From NCBI RefSeq assembly GCF_019320115.1, contig NC_089597.1, positions 116,256,000-116,319,999 on the forward strand: a DNA stretch of 64,000 bases, read 5' to 3'. Below the pieces are notes generated by a model, which saw only the letters and a list, made by a program, of their open reading frames with translations, was not told the origin of the DNA and searched no databases. This document shows, one piece after another, positions 1 through 10,538 of this stretch. The position numbers were made by a program, and so were the translations under genes. The DNA is from Miscanthus floridulus (Eukaryota; Streptophyta; Magnoliopsida; Poales; Poaceae). The first letter of the stretch is position 1. Every line of letters begins with the position of its first letter.

Positions 1-876
1 AAAAAGAGAGCTTATGGAAGGATAAGTGGAGAAAGTTCAGATAAACAATGAATAGTAACGTGAATACGATGGTTCACCCCATTTTACAAAGTTCATTGTA
101 CGTGGCACGGACGTCTATGCTACCAGCACTAAAATAAAGAAGTTGGGGCCAGTGATAGTTTCTGACTTCATTTTCAGCAACTATCTTAGCATCCCCAAAG
201 TAGAACAATCTTGTCTTTTTAGCTTGAAATCTTAAACTTGGGTGACAATGCCCCAATGATAGTTTCTGACAAAATGCATGCAAGATGGATACACGGAGAG
301 ACGGAGTGCGCTCCAGGCAACCCGCATGTTGTTCGCTCTTCTGCCTTGTCCGCTCGCACTGAGGCGCTGACGCCGCGAAGCCACGCATGTTGTCTGCTCC
401 GCGCCTCCGCCTTGCCGTGTCCGCTCAGCTGCTCACGTTGTCCGTTCGCCTCCTTTCCGTCGGCGATGGAGTTGGCTGCTTGGCCTGCGCGAAGCCACGC
501 ATGTTGGCTTTGGCGGCCCGATGGATGGACCGGAGTGTGTAGTTTCGCTGTGAAGTTGTGCGATGTTGGGTTATTATTTAACGGGATATTGTGAATAGAA
601 GATGAGCAGTGGAGCCGTGGAGGGAGACCTGGAGACGCCAATTGTTATTGATTTATTTTGGAAACGGAGGGCAGTCTCCTGAGCTACTAACGTGGAGACG
701 CTTCGGTTACACATAGTGGAGAATTGAAGTGGCACCTACGGTTAAGAGAAGGTAACTTGTGGTTGTGGGGTCCGTAGATGACGTGGCCTAACGAAACTGC
801 ATGAAAATACTCTAGTGGAGTTCTCCTATTCAGGTATAGTAGATTTCAAAAAACAGGGCAAAAAAATAGCAAAATT
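1..876. other. Unassigned sequence with a short degenerate repeat
   Basis: I recognise no gene or complete mobile element here. A GC-rich stretch at about 300-560 contains the 18-bp string GCGAAGCCACGCATGTTG twice (375-392 and 489-506), with a related partial copy near 322, so it is a degenerate tandem repeat of about 60-115 bp. Open frames on both strands in this stretch follow the repeat and base composition and match no family I know. It may be the inner part of the CACTA element whose end lies at 1909. Confidence 0.4.
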
Positions 877-1909
877 TTTTGTTTCAATCTAGGGAAGCCC
901 CCCCACTAGCTCCAGCTCCCATTCTACTCTATTTTTCATGGTACACGGTGCTGGAATTCGAACATGAGACCTTTGTCCTTTGCTCCTCTAACCACTCCAT
1001 TCCTAAGTCACTTGTGTCTATATAACATATCCATTCCCCTAGTATTCACTTTTCAGGATTTAAAATGAATATTTAGAACCCTAAACGGCTTCAGATGAAA
1101 AAATCATAAACCACCAATTTATTGTTCTAATCGAGATCTACAACTTTGATTTTGGTTGTTTCGCCGTATGAGGTCGTTTAATAAATTTGAATTTCAAAAC
1201 GTTAAAACTTCAGCCAGACTTTTGGGACCTCAAATGATTTCAAATAAAAAACTCATCAACTACAAAGTTTTTATTCTCATCGAGATCTACAACTTTGGTT
1301 TTGATCGATTTTCCATCCAAGGTTGTTTGAAAATTTTGGTTTTTAAAATTTTAAAACTTCAGATACAAATTTGCGACTATAAATGATTTCTAATGAAATA
1401 GTTGTCAACTACAAAGTTGTATATCTCATCGAGATCTACAACATTAGTTTTGGTCTTTTTTTCCATCTAAGGTCGTTTGTACAATTCGAAAAATTTGAAT
1501 TTCAAAATTGAGTGCTTCAAAAAGAATTCTGGGACCGCAAATGGTTTCAAATGAAAAGTCATCATCTACAAAGTTATAGATCTCGATATAAAGTTTGTTT
1601 TCATCCGACTTTATTTGAAAAAGTTTTGAATTTTATTATGCTGCAGCATGATTATCACCGCCGTATCATACAACAAGCTTCAGCGCCGGTTCATATGGCA
1701 AGGCGGCAGTGATGAGGAGCACATCATCACCGCCGGTTGGTAAGACGAAACGGCGGTGATAGTTATGAACCAGGACGTTCTTACGAACCGGCGGTGATAG
1801 TCTTATCACCAATGGTTCATATTACGAACCGTTGGTCATAAGCATCAGCAACAGTTTAATGATACCGGCGGTGATAGAGGCATTGGTGATAGGTCAATCT
1901 GTAGTAGTG
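877..1909 (+). mobile_element. CACTA (En/Spm) element, right-hand part
   Basis: The right edge reads TCTGTAGTAGTG (1898-1909), the reverse complement of a CACTACTACAGA CACTA terminus, followed by TAA as a possible 3-bp target duplication. Just inside it, at about 1650-1890, the motif ACCGGCGGTGATAG and its reverse complement recur many times, as expected of subterminal transposase-binding repeats in grass CACTA elements. Further in lies an array of about 149-bp units. No matching left terminus is visible, so the left limit given here is arbitrary and the element is either truncated or begins outside the window. No transposase is present, so the copy is not autonomous. Confidence 0.65.
1080..1625 (+). 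repeat. About 149-bp degenerate tandem repeat inside the CACTA element
   Basis: TCGAGATCTA recurs at 1131, 1280 and 1429, with a decayed fourth copy near 1573. Each copy is followed by a phrase like CAACTTTGGTTTTGG and a TCCATCCAAGGT-like phrase, giving a period close to 149 bp. It is AT-rich and non-coding despite short open frames. Arrays like this sit inside the subterminal region of many grass CACTA elements. Confidence 0.6.
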
Positions 1910-1920
1910 TAAGATAACAT

Positions 1921-2260
1921 GCGCTTTCAAAGCAATGCCACCTTGCTGCTTGGACGAATAGAGACCGGTCGTTGCGGACTTGACGCTGGCGCGGAGGTCT
2001 GCGGCGGCACATGGAGCCCGCCGGTGCCCCAGCGAAGTGGCGAGCACTGCACGATCCTGGGCGAGCACTGCACGACCCTGGGTGAGCACCTGCTCGGTGG
2101 CTTGAGCGGGCACCTGCGCGAGGCCGCAGCAGCCCACCTGGCGAGCATCTGCTACCGCGGCCTGGGCGAGCACCTCTGTGCGCACCCCAAGGTAGAGAGT
2201 TTTTTTAATTAAAAGGAGCGCGGAATGGAGCGAGCGGACAGCATGGTAGCGAGTGGGAAG
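1921..2260 (+). repeat. GC-rich repeat fragment related to 37.8-38.1 kb
   Basis: The phrase CACCTTGCTGCTTGG (about 1939) followed by a GC-rich tract matches CTCCTTGCTGCTTGG near 37817, where it follows a TTGCAACAT-rich array. Inside, GGGCGAGCACTGCACGA-type phrases repeat at 2050-2110. The shared order of motifs points to one dispersed repeat family of unknown class. Open frames here show no recognisable domain. Confidence 0.35.
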
Positions 2261-2807
2261 CCGCGTCCGTCTGTCCAGACGTCCTCACAATAGCTTTATC
2301 GTTTTTGTATACGTCTTTGCCATGCACAGTTGTATATATTCAGGCAGAGCCTCTTGCTCTCCGGACATACATATATATCATCAGCTGCGAGCTGGTAAAT
2401 TTGGCAGCAGGATTATCCTGCCAACAGGTTATCTGTTTTGCCCACACAAGCAACAACCAAGTACCAAGCACAGACACTCCTTCAAATGACCAAATTCGAA
2501 CTTTTGTGGTGTCATGTACGTTGAGCCCATCTTCGCGGTTATCAACTTTAGCAAATTTGGCCGTACAGCTACACATCAGTATCAGTACTTTAGCAACTTT
2601 AGCAAAACGATGGAAGGAATTAGGTCACCAGGACAAGCATTACCATCGTGCCTATACCAACTTGCCTCTTCGCCTTTCACTGCTTGTTTGTTACCTCTTG
2701 CCTTGCATCTTAAGTTGTTACCGCTCGTCACCTTTTGCGTCACTACTTTTCACATTCCTTATCCACCTCCTCAGCCGATGTAGAAACTCGTATAAATACA
2801 TATACAT
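2261..2807. other. Unassigned sequence, no gene seen
   Basis: Short open frames occur on both strands, but none has a domain, signal peptide pattern or promoter context that I can support. The sequence is mostly AT-rich. Confidence 0.4.
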
Positions 2808-2816
2808 TTATTTTTA
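2808..2816. other. Target-site duplication (left), 9 bp
   Basis: TTATTTTTA here is repeated exactly at 3622-3630 on the other side of the foldback element. Nine-bp duplications are the hallmark of Mutator-like insertions. Confidence 0.85.
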
Positions 2817-3621
2817 GAGAAAATTACCTACATGGCCCTCTTAAAACTCAGGCTTCCTTTCTTGGCCCTGAAAATTTCCAACTTACCTATTTGGTCTCCA
2901 ATCCGACTTTCGATTTCTTATCTGGCCTTTCCGTCAATTCAACCCTGTAACGGTGTTAGATGAGAGACGAAAAGTCGATTCTACCCCTGGACGTAAAAGC
3001 ATCGTTTTTTATAGTTTAGAATTCAGTTTTTAATATTTTATAATTCAAATTCTATACTGTACATTTTGTAGATGCTTGTAAATTGCATATGTTTCATTTT
3101 GAGCATTATTTTCACTTCTTGCACATAATTTTAGAGCACATCATAACTACAGCATTAGCACGTATTTTTTTCAAGACATGGAGCCAATTGCACATATATA
3201 TGTGCACATATATAAAATTTCGCCAACTAAACAAGGCCTTATATGTGCAATTGGCTCCATGTCTGAAAAAAAATACGTGCTAATGCTGTAGTTATGATGT
3301 GCTCTAAAATTATGTGCAAGAAGTGAAAATAATGCTCAAAATGAAACATATGCAATTTACAAGCATATACAAAATGTACAGTACAGAATTTGAATTATAA
3401 AATATTAAAAACTGAATTCTAAACTATAAAAAACGATGTTTTTACGTCCAGGGGTAGAATCGACTTTTCGTCTCTCATCTAACACCGTTACAGGGTCGAA
3501 TTGACGGAAAGGCCAGATAAGGAATCGAAAGTCGGATTGGAGACCAAATAGGTAAGTTGAAAATTTTCAGGGCCAAGAAAGGAAGCCTGAGTTTTAAGAG
3601 GGCCATGTAGGTAAATTTCCC
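2817..3621. mobile_element. Long-inverted-repeat foldback MULE (non-autonomous)
   Basis: The 805-bp element is almost a perfect hairpin. It starts GAGAAAATTACCTACATGG and ends with the reverse complement of GGGAAATTTACCTACATGG. The arms run on for about 370 bp each, with only scattered differences, to a short centre near 3196-3240. A perfect 9-bp TTATTTTTA duplication flanks it. There is no coding capacity. The 9-bp duplication and G-rich outer end support a Mutator-like element; the arms are much longer than those of ordinary MITEs. If transcribed, the RNA would fold into a long duplex. Confidence 0.88.
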
Positions 3622-3630
3622 TTATTTTTA

Positions 3631-3817
3631 TGAACATATGTACATGTATTATACCTAAAGACTGGTAGATCTTAAAATTGAAAATTCATTACAGACGTGC
3701 CTCACTGACGAGGAGCATGTCGCCTATCCCTTAAAGAATGGTGTTATTAAATTTTATAACGAATTCAGAAAAATACGGACAATTCATGTCTAAGCCAAGA
3801 ATTTAAACACGGGTGCA
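3631..3817. other. Unassigned spacer between two mobile elements
   Basis: AT-rich sequence with no open frame or motif that I can support. Confidence 0.4.
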
Positions 3818-3820
3818 TAA

Positions 3821-4063
3821 GAGCAAGGCTAATAATACAGCCGGCTTGCTGACTGTAAGGTTTTTTGTAGCCTTCTTTCAGCCCACTCATATAGTAGTTA
3901 GCTCTTTACAGTTAATACATGGTCCACTTGTCTCTCTCACAGACTTTCTTGGTTCTTGTGTCCAAGCCGGCTGTAAGCTTACAACCCGCTTCTCCTCTCT
4001 CTACTTCCCTCTCTTCTCCACCTTAGCATTTAGTCGGCTTATAGCCTGCTATTATACTTGCTC
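3821..4063. mobile_element. Tourist-type MITE, TAA duplication
   Basis: It starts GAGCAAGGCTAATAATACAG and ends with the reverse complement of GAGCAAGTATAATAGCAGGC, so the termini are inverted repeats. TAA flanks both sides (3818-3820 and 4064-4066). A 3-bp TAA duplication fits PIF/Harbinger-derived MITEs. At 243 bp with no coding capacity it is non-autonomous. It ends about 115 bp upstream of the TATA box of the gene at 4290. Confidence 0.75.
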
Positions 4064-4107
4064 TAACGTGAACCACGAGAAATCTAACCAGCCGAGCGCT
4101 TAGCTGT

Positions 4108-4138
4108 CCCAGCCCCAGCCCCAGCCCCAGCCCCAGCC
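4108..4138. repeat. (AGCCCC)n microsatellite
   Basis: Four full AGCCCC hexamers with partial units on both sides, lying in the proximal promoter of the gene at 4290. Confidence 0.9.
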
Positions 4139-4176
4139 GGGGGTGCAGTGGGCTTTCTGATCGCTTTCCTAGCCTT

Positions 4177-4182
4177 TATAAA
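4177..4182 (+). promoter_or_regulatory. TATA box of the 4290 gene
   Basis: TATAAA lies 108 bp upstream of the ATG in a GC-rich promoter, a usual plant spacing for a short 5' untranslated region. Confidence 0.6.
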
Positions 4183-4289
4183 CACTTCAGGCATCGTCCT
4201 CGGTCATCGAGCATTGAACCACACCACCTTCGGCCACGAGAGGTGCAACGTCAAACTCTGCTCCTGCGAACAAGAGCGACCAGCAGGAA

Positions 4290-4607
4290 ATGGCTAACGT
4301 GCCTGGTCACAACGAGGCAGGCCATGTGATGGGCGCCCACCCCGCGCCGGCCCTCGACCAGGTTCAGCGCCGCCTCCTCGACGCCGGCCGCATCCTCCTG
4401 ACCGGCGGCTGGCTCGTCCTCACCTACACCATCGGCAACCGCGCCACGAACGCCGAGCACGCTATGTTCGGCTTCGCGCTTCTGCTTCTCGGCGTTTTTC
4501 TGGTCATGCTGTCGCCGGTGGCCCACCGGTTCCCGGGAGCAACACGGTTTGGCACCGCCGTGGCGGACGCCGTCCTCTTCTACTTATTGGCGCCGGCCGG
4601 GAATTAG
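4290..4607 (+). CDS. Small grass membrane protein (copy 1 of a pair), function unknown
   Basis: Intronless ORF of 105 codons with a TATA box 108 bp upstream and an AATAAA 59 bp past the stop, so it looks like a complete short gene. The first 22 residues are polar. Then comes QRRLLDAGRILLTGGWLVL (26-44), running into a hydrophobic segment at about 34-49, a strong second segment at 59-78 and a third, weaker one at 88-102. A small integral membrane protein is inferred. A clear paralogue sits at 46245-46556 in the same orientation; the block from QRRLLDAGRIL to the LFY(L/F)LAPA ending is shared, while the N-terminus is not. I know no function for this family. GC content is far above the flanks. 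A MITE and a hexanucleotide repeat lie in the promoter. Confidence 0.75.
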   Translation: MANVPGHNEAGHVMGAHPAPALDQVQRRLLDAGRILLTGGWLVLTYTIGNRATNAEHAMFGFALLLLGVFLVMLSPVAHRFPGATRFGTAVADAVLFYLLAPAGN

Positions 4608-4665
4608 CTACTGGAACCACAGATTTGAATTAGCGCGCGCAACTTTGTGGATCCGTCGTTAGGAG

Positions 4666-4671
4666 AATAAA
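4666..4671 (+). terminator. Polyadenylation signal AATAAA of the 4290 gene
   Basis: AATAAA lies 59 bp after the stop codon, followed by AT-rich sequence. Confidence 0.5.
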
Positions 4672-5004
4672 TGATCACCATTATATTAAACTGGTTCCGC
4701 GGAACGTCCCTGTGTGCTGCTCTGTTTCATCCCTCTACTTCAGTTCCCGCTGCCTCTGGGCTCTGGTGACTGCCTGCGAACGTCGTCGCCACATTTGTGG
4801 TCGTATGTCACAACAGTACTGTGTATCTTGTGCTTATATTGTATACGGTATTAATTGCCAGTTTGCTAGTAGTATTTTGTACGTAGATCGTGCCTTGCCT
4901 ATATAGGTGAAAACACTGTGATAACTTGTGACAGGTGATGTTTACGCCGCTCGTCTACGTTATTGTCGCACGGGGAGCAATTTAACTTATATACATGTCT
5001 TTGA
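4672..5004. other. Downstream flank of the 4290 gene, no further gene seen
   Basis: Probably 3' flanking sequence of the small gene. A 64-codon open frame at 4712-4906 has no supporting features. The stretch ends at the edge of the Copia LTR. Confidence 0.4.
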
Positions 5005-5666
5005 TGTCAGAATCTTTCACTCGAGCACAGGAAGACCGGTTCAAGGCCAGTACGAGGATACAAGGGCAAGGTCGGCTCCCCATAGATAAGGGCTGAGCAA
5101 CCGAGTTTATTCGACCACCAAGCAAACCGAGAGGAACAATAGAGTGTTCCTCCCTCGACAACCCAGCAAGAGAGAGGGCTGTTAATTACAGTTAGGATCT
5201 CTAGCAGTAGATCTAGGGTTTGTTCCTTTGAATACGGGATGAACAGAGGGGAAAGATCGGAGAGATAAAGAGAGAGGTGTTGGTGTTGAACCTGAGCCCT
5301 CGGAGGGAGTCGCGGAGCCGGCCATCTCAGCTTCGGTGATGGAGGCAGCACACGGGCAGCGACGGGTGGAGTAGAGGTGGCACGGACGTCGATGCAGTGC
5401 AGACGGACGGCGTAGCAGTGACGACGGCGAAGTCAGTGGAGCTTCTCGTCGCTGGCTGCGCGCCCTCTTAGATCGGTCTAGGGTTTGTCGGTGGGGTTTG
5501 CGGCTCACGGTGAACCTCGTACCTCGAGCCGCCGGCCCCCACCTCTTTATATAGCGCAGTGCGACAGGGGGCCCACCAACCATGTAGGGTTGGGCGCCCC
5601 CGATCAGGGCGCGTGACCAAGGCCCAATAGGCCGTTGGGCTTATTGGCTGGGAGATCAATCTAACA
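5005..5666 (-). mobile_element. 3' LTR of a Copia retrotransposon
   Basis: Read on the minus strand, the 662-bp LTR starts TGTTAGATTGATCTC at 5666 and ends TCTGACA at 5005. It carries TATATAAA (plus 5546-5553) followed by a pyrimidine-rich leader. Immediately upstream on the minus strand is a purine tract, the polypurine tract, which fixes the LTR edge and the orientation. The part at 5292-5666 is repeated at 11503-11875, the partial 5' LTR. The 5 bp outside the LTR (TTTGA) find no partner at the other end, in line with the damaged 5' side. Confidence 0.85.
5546..5553 (-). promoter_or_regulatory. LTR promoter TATA box
   Basis: TATATAAA on the minus strand, roughly 115 bp into the LTR. The same position is conserved in the 11.5-11.9 kb copy, so this is the element's own promoter. 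Confidence 0.6.
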
Positions 5667-5681
5667 TTCTCCCCCTTGATC
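5667..5681 (-). other. Polypurine tract of the Copia element
   Basis: The minus strand reads GATCAAGGGGGAGAA directly before the TGTTAG start of the 3' LTR. This is the plus-strand primer site used in reverse transcription. Confidence 0.8.
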
Positions 5682-5854
5682 TCACTATTACTTTTATCTT
5701 TAAACTTTAAACTTCAATCATTTTATCCTTACTCATTTCTTCACAGATGATGCATAGAGCATGTTTCATCGTCACGGTCAATCGCCGATAGATTTAACAG
5801 CTACAATGCACGTCTCTGATCTGAAATAGTTACTTTAACTTTTGGGCCCTTTAT

Positions 5855-7337
5855 AGTCCAGGAATCATAGGCTTTTCCCTTAAACCCATGCCGGCTACAT
5901 GTTCTCTGAACACGTTGGGTGGTAAGCCTTTTGTAAGCGGATCCGCGAGCATCTTTTCGGTACTTATATGCTCAAGACTTATCATTTGATCCCGGACTTT
6001 ATCCTTCACAACATAATACTTTATGTCAATGTATTTGGCAGCACCACTTGACCTATTGTTGTGAGCATACTATACTGCTGGATTATTATCAGCAGTATAA
6101 CTTCAGTGGTCTATTGATGTCGTCAACCACCTTCAAACCGGGTATGAACTTCTTTAGCCAGTTCACCTGCCCCGTTGCCTCATAACACGCTACAAACTCG
6201 GCATACATTGTGGACGATGTAGTGACGGTTTGCTTTGAGCTTTTCCATGAAATAGCTCCCCCTGCGAGAGTGAACACATATCCAGACGTGGATTTTCTAT
6301 TATCTCCCGCATAATCAGAATCTGAATATCCCACTATATGGAGTGAATCAGATCTTCTATACGTCATCATGAGGCCTTTCGTTCCTTGCAAATAACGCAA
6401 GACTTTCTTTACCAATTTCCAGTGTTCTATTCCAGGATTGCTCTGGAATCTGCCAAGTAACCCGGTAACAAATGCCAAGTCAGGGCGCGTACACACTTGA
6501 GCATATTGCAAGCTTCCGACAGCTGAAGCATATGGAACCACTTTCATTTGATCGATCTCATATTGGTTCCTGGGGCATTGAAAATCCCCATATCTGTCGC
6601 CCTTGACTATAGGAGCAGGTGAGGGACTACATTTGTGCATACTGAATTTCTTTAAGACTTTTTCTATGTATGCCTTTTGTGACAGTCCTAATACCCCTTT
6701 ACTTCTATCTCGGTGAATCTCGATCCCTAGAACGAACGAAGCTTCACCAAGATCTTTCATATCAAATTTTGAGGACAAAAACTTCTTTGTTTCCAGTAGT
6801 AGACTGACATCACTACTAGCAAGTAAGATATCATCCACATACAGGACAAGGAAGATAAACTTTCCATTCTTAAACTTTGCGTAGACACAATTGTCCTCAA
6901 CATTATCTTTAAACCCAAAATTCTTTATTGTCTGATCAAACTTCAAGTACCACTGTCTTGAAGCTTGTTTTAATCCATAAATGGATTTCTTTAGGCGGCA
7001 TCCCAAACGTTCTTTTCCTTTCATGACAAAACCTTTCGGTTGTGCCATGTAAACATTTTCTTCTAAGTCTCCGTTGAGAAATGTCGTCTTTACATCCATC
7101 TGATGTAATTCTAAATCATAATGTGCCACTAATGCCATTATGATTCTGAAGGAATCCTTACATGAGACTGGAGAAAAGGTCTCATTGTAATCAATCCCTT
7201 CTCTTTGTGTAAAGCCTTTTGCCACAAGTCGGGCTTTATATCTCTCTATATTCCCTTGAGAGTCAAGTTTTGTTTTGTAGACCCATTTACAGCCTACTGT
7301 TTTGGCTCCTTTAGGAATTATCTCCAAATCCCAAACT
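5855..7337 (-). pseudogene. pol: Copia pol: reverse transcriptase and RNase H, frameshifted
   Basis: The open part at 6089-7327 encodes a Copia reverse transcriptase: VGCKWVYKTK, the ARLVAKGFTQ block, YGLKQASRQW and the catalytic YVDDILLAS, then the RNase H portion with SDSDYAGD. Frame is lost near 6090 by one extra T just after LKLYC; past it the family-typical DNNPAV and ADPLTKGLPPNVFREH blocks are readable down to about 5855, with an in-frame TAG. At the upstream side a 1-bp insertion near 7340 separates it from the linker ORF. The enzyme would have copied element RNA inside virus-like particles; this copy cannot make it. Confidence 0.88.
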
Positions 7338-7766
7338 TTATTCGCACTTCATTGATCTCATTTCATCTTCCATGGCCTCAAGCCACTTTGATGAATGATC
7401 ACTTTTCATGGCTTCTTCAAATGAGGTGGGATCATCCTCCATTTGAAATTCTTCAGTGTTGTACACTTCATAATCAGCAGGAATAGCTGATTTTCTAACT
7501 CTTTGAGACCTTCTAGGGGCCTCCTCATTTGGCACATTTTCTGTTTGAGGCTGTTGTTGCTCCCCCTCATGTGTGGCAATAGGTTCTATAGGATCCTGAG
7601 GCACAGGTTCCTCATCATCATTCATTGTTGCCATAGGCGGGATAACAACAGGTACTGGCACCACAGTGTCTTGTACTGTCGGTGCAGTAACAGCAGGTAG
7701 TGAGAAAAATGGCTCATGAATGATCGGAGTGGGTGCATACACCCGCTTCTCTTCAAGGTCAATTTC
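7338..7766 (-). pseudogene. pol: Copia pol: integrase-RT linker
   Basis: About 140 acidic, proline-rich codons containing RRSQRVRKS and the FEEAMKSDHSSKWLEAMEDE block that precedes the reverse transcriptase in Copia polyproteins. It is in the same frame as the gag-protease-integrase ORF and is separated from it only by one TGA at 7767-7769, where an arginine CGA would be expected. A 1-bp insertion at its downstream end shifts it against the reverse transcriptase ORF. Confidence 0.8.
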
Positions 7767-9575
7767 TCAAGCTACCATGCTCCCCCTAATCATTTCATCC
7801 TCTAGGAAGACAGCGTGTCTCGTTTCCACAAACTTTGTATGTCTGTTAGGACAGTAGAAACGAAAACCTTTTGACTTTTCTGGGTAGCCAATGAAATGGC
7901 AACTCACTGTTTTGGGATCTAGCTTCCCAATGTTTGGGTTAAAAACTTTAGCCTTAGCAGGGCTCCCCCACACACGCAAGTGGTTAAGTGAGGGTACTCT
8001 TCCTGTCCACAACTCATACGGTGTTTTGGGCACCGACTTACTTGGTACTCTATTGAGAATATGAATGGCGGTTTTTAACGCCTCCATCCACAGACTCATC
8101 GGTAAAGTGGAGTAACTTATCATACTACGCACCATATCCATCAGGGTACGGTTACGCCTTTCAGCTACTCCATTCTGCTGAGGTTCGCCCGGTGTTGAAT
8201 ACTGGGCGACTATACCATTCTCCTGTAAGAACCTTGCAAAAGGTCCAGGAACTTGTCCATATGGGGTATGCCGACCGTAGTACTCTCCCCCACGGTCAGA
8301 CCTGACTATCTTAATCTTTAAATCATGCTGATTTTCAACTTCTGCTTTAAATATTTTGAATTTATCCAACGCTTCTGTTCTTTCTTTAATTGGATAAATA
8401 TAGCCAAAGCGAGAGTAATCGTCTGTGAATATTATGAATGAATCATAACCATCCACACTTTTCACAAGAAAAGGACCACATATGTCTATGTGAATAATCT
8501 GTATAATTCTTGCGCTTCGTTTGACATCTTTCTTAATTTTCTTTACATACTTTCCTTTTATGCAATCTCTACATTGTTCTAAATCTGAGAGCTCTAATGG
8601 AGGAAGAATATCATTCTTAACTAGTCTTTCTATTCCCCCCCTCGAAATATGGCCTAAACGACAGTGCCATAATTTCGACAACGCATCGTGAGCTCTCTTT
8701 CGTTTTCTGTTTGCATTGTTAGATGAGGATACATTCTCATTCACATCACATATGGGATTCACATTTTCACGAAGTGATAACAAATAAAGCTCGTCTTGTC
8801 GGAAGGCAAGACCAACATATTTATTATTAAACAATATCTGACATTTGCCATTTCCAAAATGGCAATCATAACCATCATGGTCCAACTTTGATACACTAAT
8901 CAAGTTTCTTTGCAAAGAAGGTACATAAAGAACATCTCTAAGAAAAAGTATGAAGCCATCAGCAAGCTCTAGAGGAAGATCGCCAACGGCCTCAACATCT
9001 GCTTGTACTCCATTTGCGACTTTAATGAAACTTTCGCTTCTTTGCAAAGTTCTCATCGAACGGAATCCCTGTAATGAATTAGCAACATGAATAGTTGCAC
9101 CTGAATCAATCCACCAAGTAGATTTTGAAAACTTTACATACAAGGATTCATTTATGAACGTAATAATGTTCTCACCTTTATTTTTCATTATCATCTTTAG
9201 GAAATCAGGACACTTCTTCTTATAATGTCCTGTCTTCTTACAGTAGAGACACTGATCTTTATCCACTGGGAATTGCTTATTCTGAGACTGCTGCATGGGA
9301 CCCTTTCCAGATGACTTGGAGGAAGAACTGTTATTATAGTTCTTTTTCTTATCTTTTAGGTAGTTGACAGTACCACCTTGTGAAACTTTTATTCTTTTCT
9401 CCTCCTGCACACACATGGCTATGAGCTTTTCTAAATCCCATTTTTCAGGCTGTATGTTGTAATTAACAACAAAGGTGTCAAATTCTTTGGGCAAAGAAGC
9501 AAAAATCAAATGAATAAGAAACTCATCCTTGAGTGCCAAATCCATTGGTTTGAGCTTAGATGCCAGATTGCTCAT
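7767..9575 (-). CDS. gag-pol: Copia gag C-terminus, protease and integrase (602 codons, fragment)
   Basis: The ORF carries, in order: the end of the gag domain; a CCHC zinc knuckle, [14 protein letters not shown], at residues 109-122; the aspartic protease motif [13 protein letters not shown] near 154; the pre-integrase zinc region with HCRLGH near 305; and an integrase core at about 360-480 with [17 protein letters not shown] and [11 protein letters not shown]. The order protease-integrase-RT defines the Copia superfamily. Its first methionine is internal: upstream codons in the same reading carry TAG stops, so this is a fragment of a longer polyprotein. The lineage was not determined. Confidence 0.9.
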   Translation of the reverse strand: MSNLASKLKPMDLALKDEFLIHLIFASLPKEFDTFVVNYNIQPEKWDLEKLIAMCVQEEKRIKVSQGGTVNYLKDKKKNYNNSSSSKSSGKGPMQQSQNKQFPVDKDQCLYCKKTGHYKKKCPDFLKMIMKNKGENIITFINESLYVKFSKSTWWIDSGATIHVANSLQGFRSMRTLQRSESFIKVANGVQADVEAVGDLPLELADGFILFLRDVLYVPSLQRNLISVSKLDHDGYDCHFGNGKCQILFNNKYVGLAFRQDELYLLSLRENVNPICDVNENVSSSNNANRKRKRAHDALSKLWHCRLGHISRGGIERLVKNDILPPLELSDLEQCRDCIKGKYVKKIKKDVKRSARIIQIIHIDICGPFLVKSVDGYDSFIIFTDDYSRFGYIYPIKERTEALDKFKIFKAEVENQHDLKIKIVRSDRGGEYYGRHTPYGQVPGPFARFLQENGIVAQYSTPGEPQQNGVAERRNRTLMDMVRSMISYSTLPMSLWMEALKTAIHILNRVPSKSVPKTPYELWTGRVPSLNHLRVWGSPAKAKVFNPNIGKLDPKTVSCHFIGYPEKSKGFRFYCPNRHTKFVETRHAVFLEDEMIRGSMVA

Positions 9576-10045
9576 TCTCAGTATGTGCTCTCTAATGCCA
9601 CTGCCGCCACCAGAGTACCTTTCTGTTACCAGCTACTTGATCAGCTAGGTTGTATATGTCTTTGAAGAGCCAGTGAACTGACTCTTTATTCTTTCTAGGT
9701 ACTCTGTGACCGTGTCACAGTCTGGAATTGAGCCCACTATTGCAGGCTCAATTGTATTCTTTATCACAGCCAAACATTTCTTATTGGTTGTGACCCACTT
9801 TCTATTTTCAAGGTCAAAAGACATCTTTACGGGAGCAAAGTCCCGCTCTCTGTTCTGCCATGCAGCATCAGTCTCATCTGTCTCCCTCACTGGTGCCACA
9901 GGTTCTCTGGGACATGGTGTGGTGACAACCTAGTCCACCTCAGCGAGGATAAAAGCCAGGTCTATCTTTTTCTTTCACTCAATATAGTTATCACCTTTTA
10001 GAGTGGGGATCTCTTTGATACAACTCATCAAGTTGTATCCTCCTG
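9576..10045 (-). pseudogene. gag: Copia gag N-terminus with nonsense codons
   Basis: Reading on the minus strand from about 10040, GGYNLMSCIKEIPTLKGDNY is followed by KKKIDLAF, then a clean stretch at 9899-9645 with CDTVTEYLERIKSQF, then a short run joining the ORF that starts at 9575. The stops are mostly TAG where Gln is expected (for example T*LIK*LV at 9643-9660) and one TGA where Trp is expected. This is the UBN2/DUF4219-type gag domain of Copia elements. The pattern suggests C-to-T decay rather than random breakage. Confidence 0.75.
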
Positions 10046-10538
10046 AAAACACAATTCAAATAGTGTGAGAACACAAATAATAACAACAACAATTGCATGC
10101 CTTAGTTTAACGTTGGTCAAAATTAAAACATACAATTGTTTTATACATTAAATCTACATCACCGTTGGGCAGAAATAGAAATAATGCATAACAAAAAACC
10201 ATAATAACATCAATATTATAATATTGCTATTAATCAACGTTGGTCAGAATAATAACAACATTATAATAACTGTAAAAATTATCTATGTTTCAAAATTAAA
10301 TTCCCCCATTGGTTCGAATTTAATAATGAAAGCAACAATTTTTAAGTACGCAGCGGAAACTTTAATAAATCTTTTAATTCTATTTTCCAGAAACTGTTAG
10401 AATATTATACAGTTCTCCGAACAAAATTATCGTTGGACAAAATTGCCAGAGATTTACATCAAATTCTATTCAAAACCTCATCAAATATGAAGTAAACAGT
10501 TTCTGGAAAAATAAATAAACAAAATCACGAGCTATACT
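10046..10538. other. AT-rich leader region upstream of Copia gag, with an inverted repeat
   Basis: Non-coding, very AT-rich. TTTTCCAGAAACTGTT near 10385 and its reverse complement AACAGTTTCTGGAAAA near 10497 form an inverted repeat about 110 bp apart. On the minus strand the segment before gag ends in TTTTCAG, so it could be an intron or simply the 5' leader. I found no recognisable primer-binding site. Confidence 0.35.
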
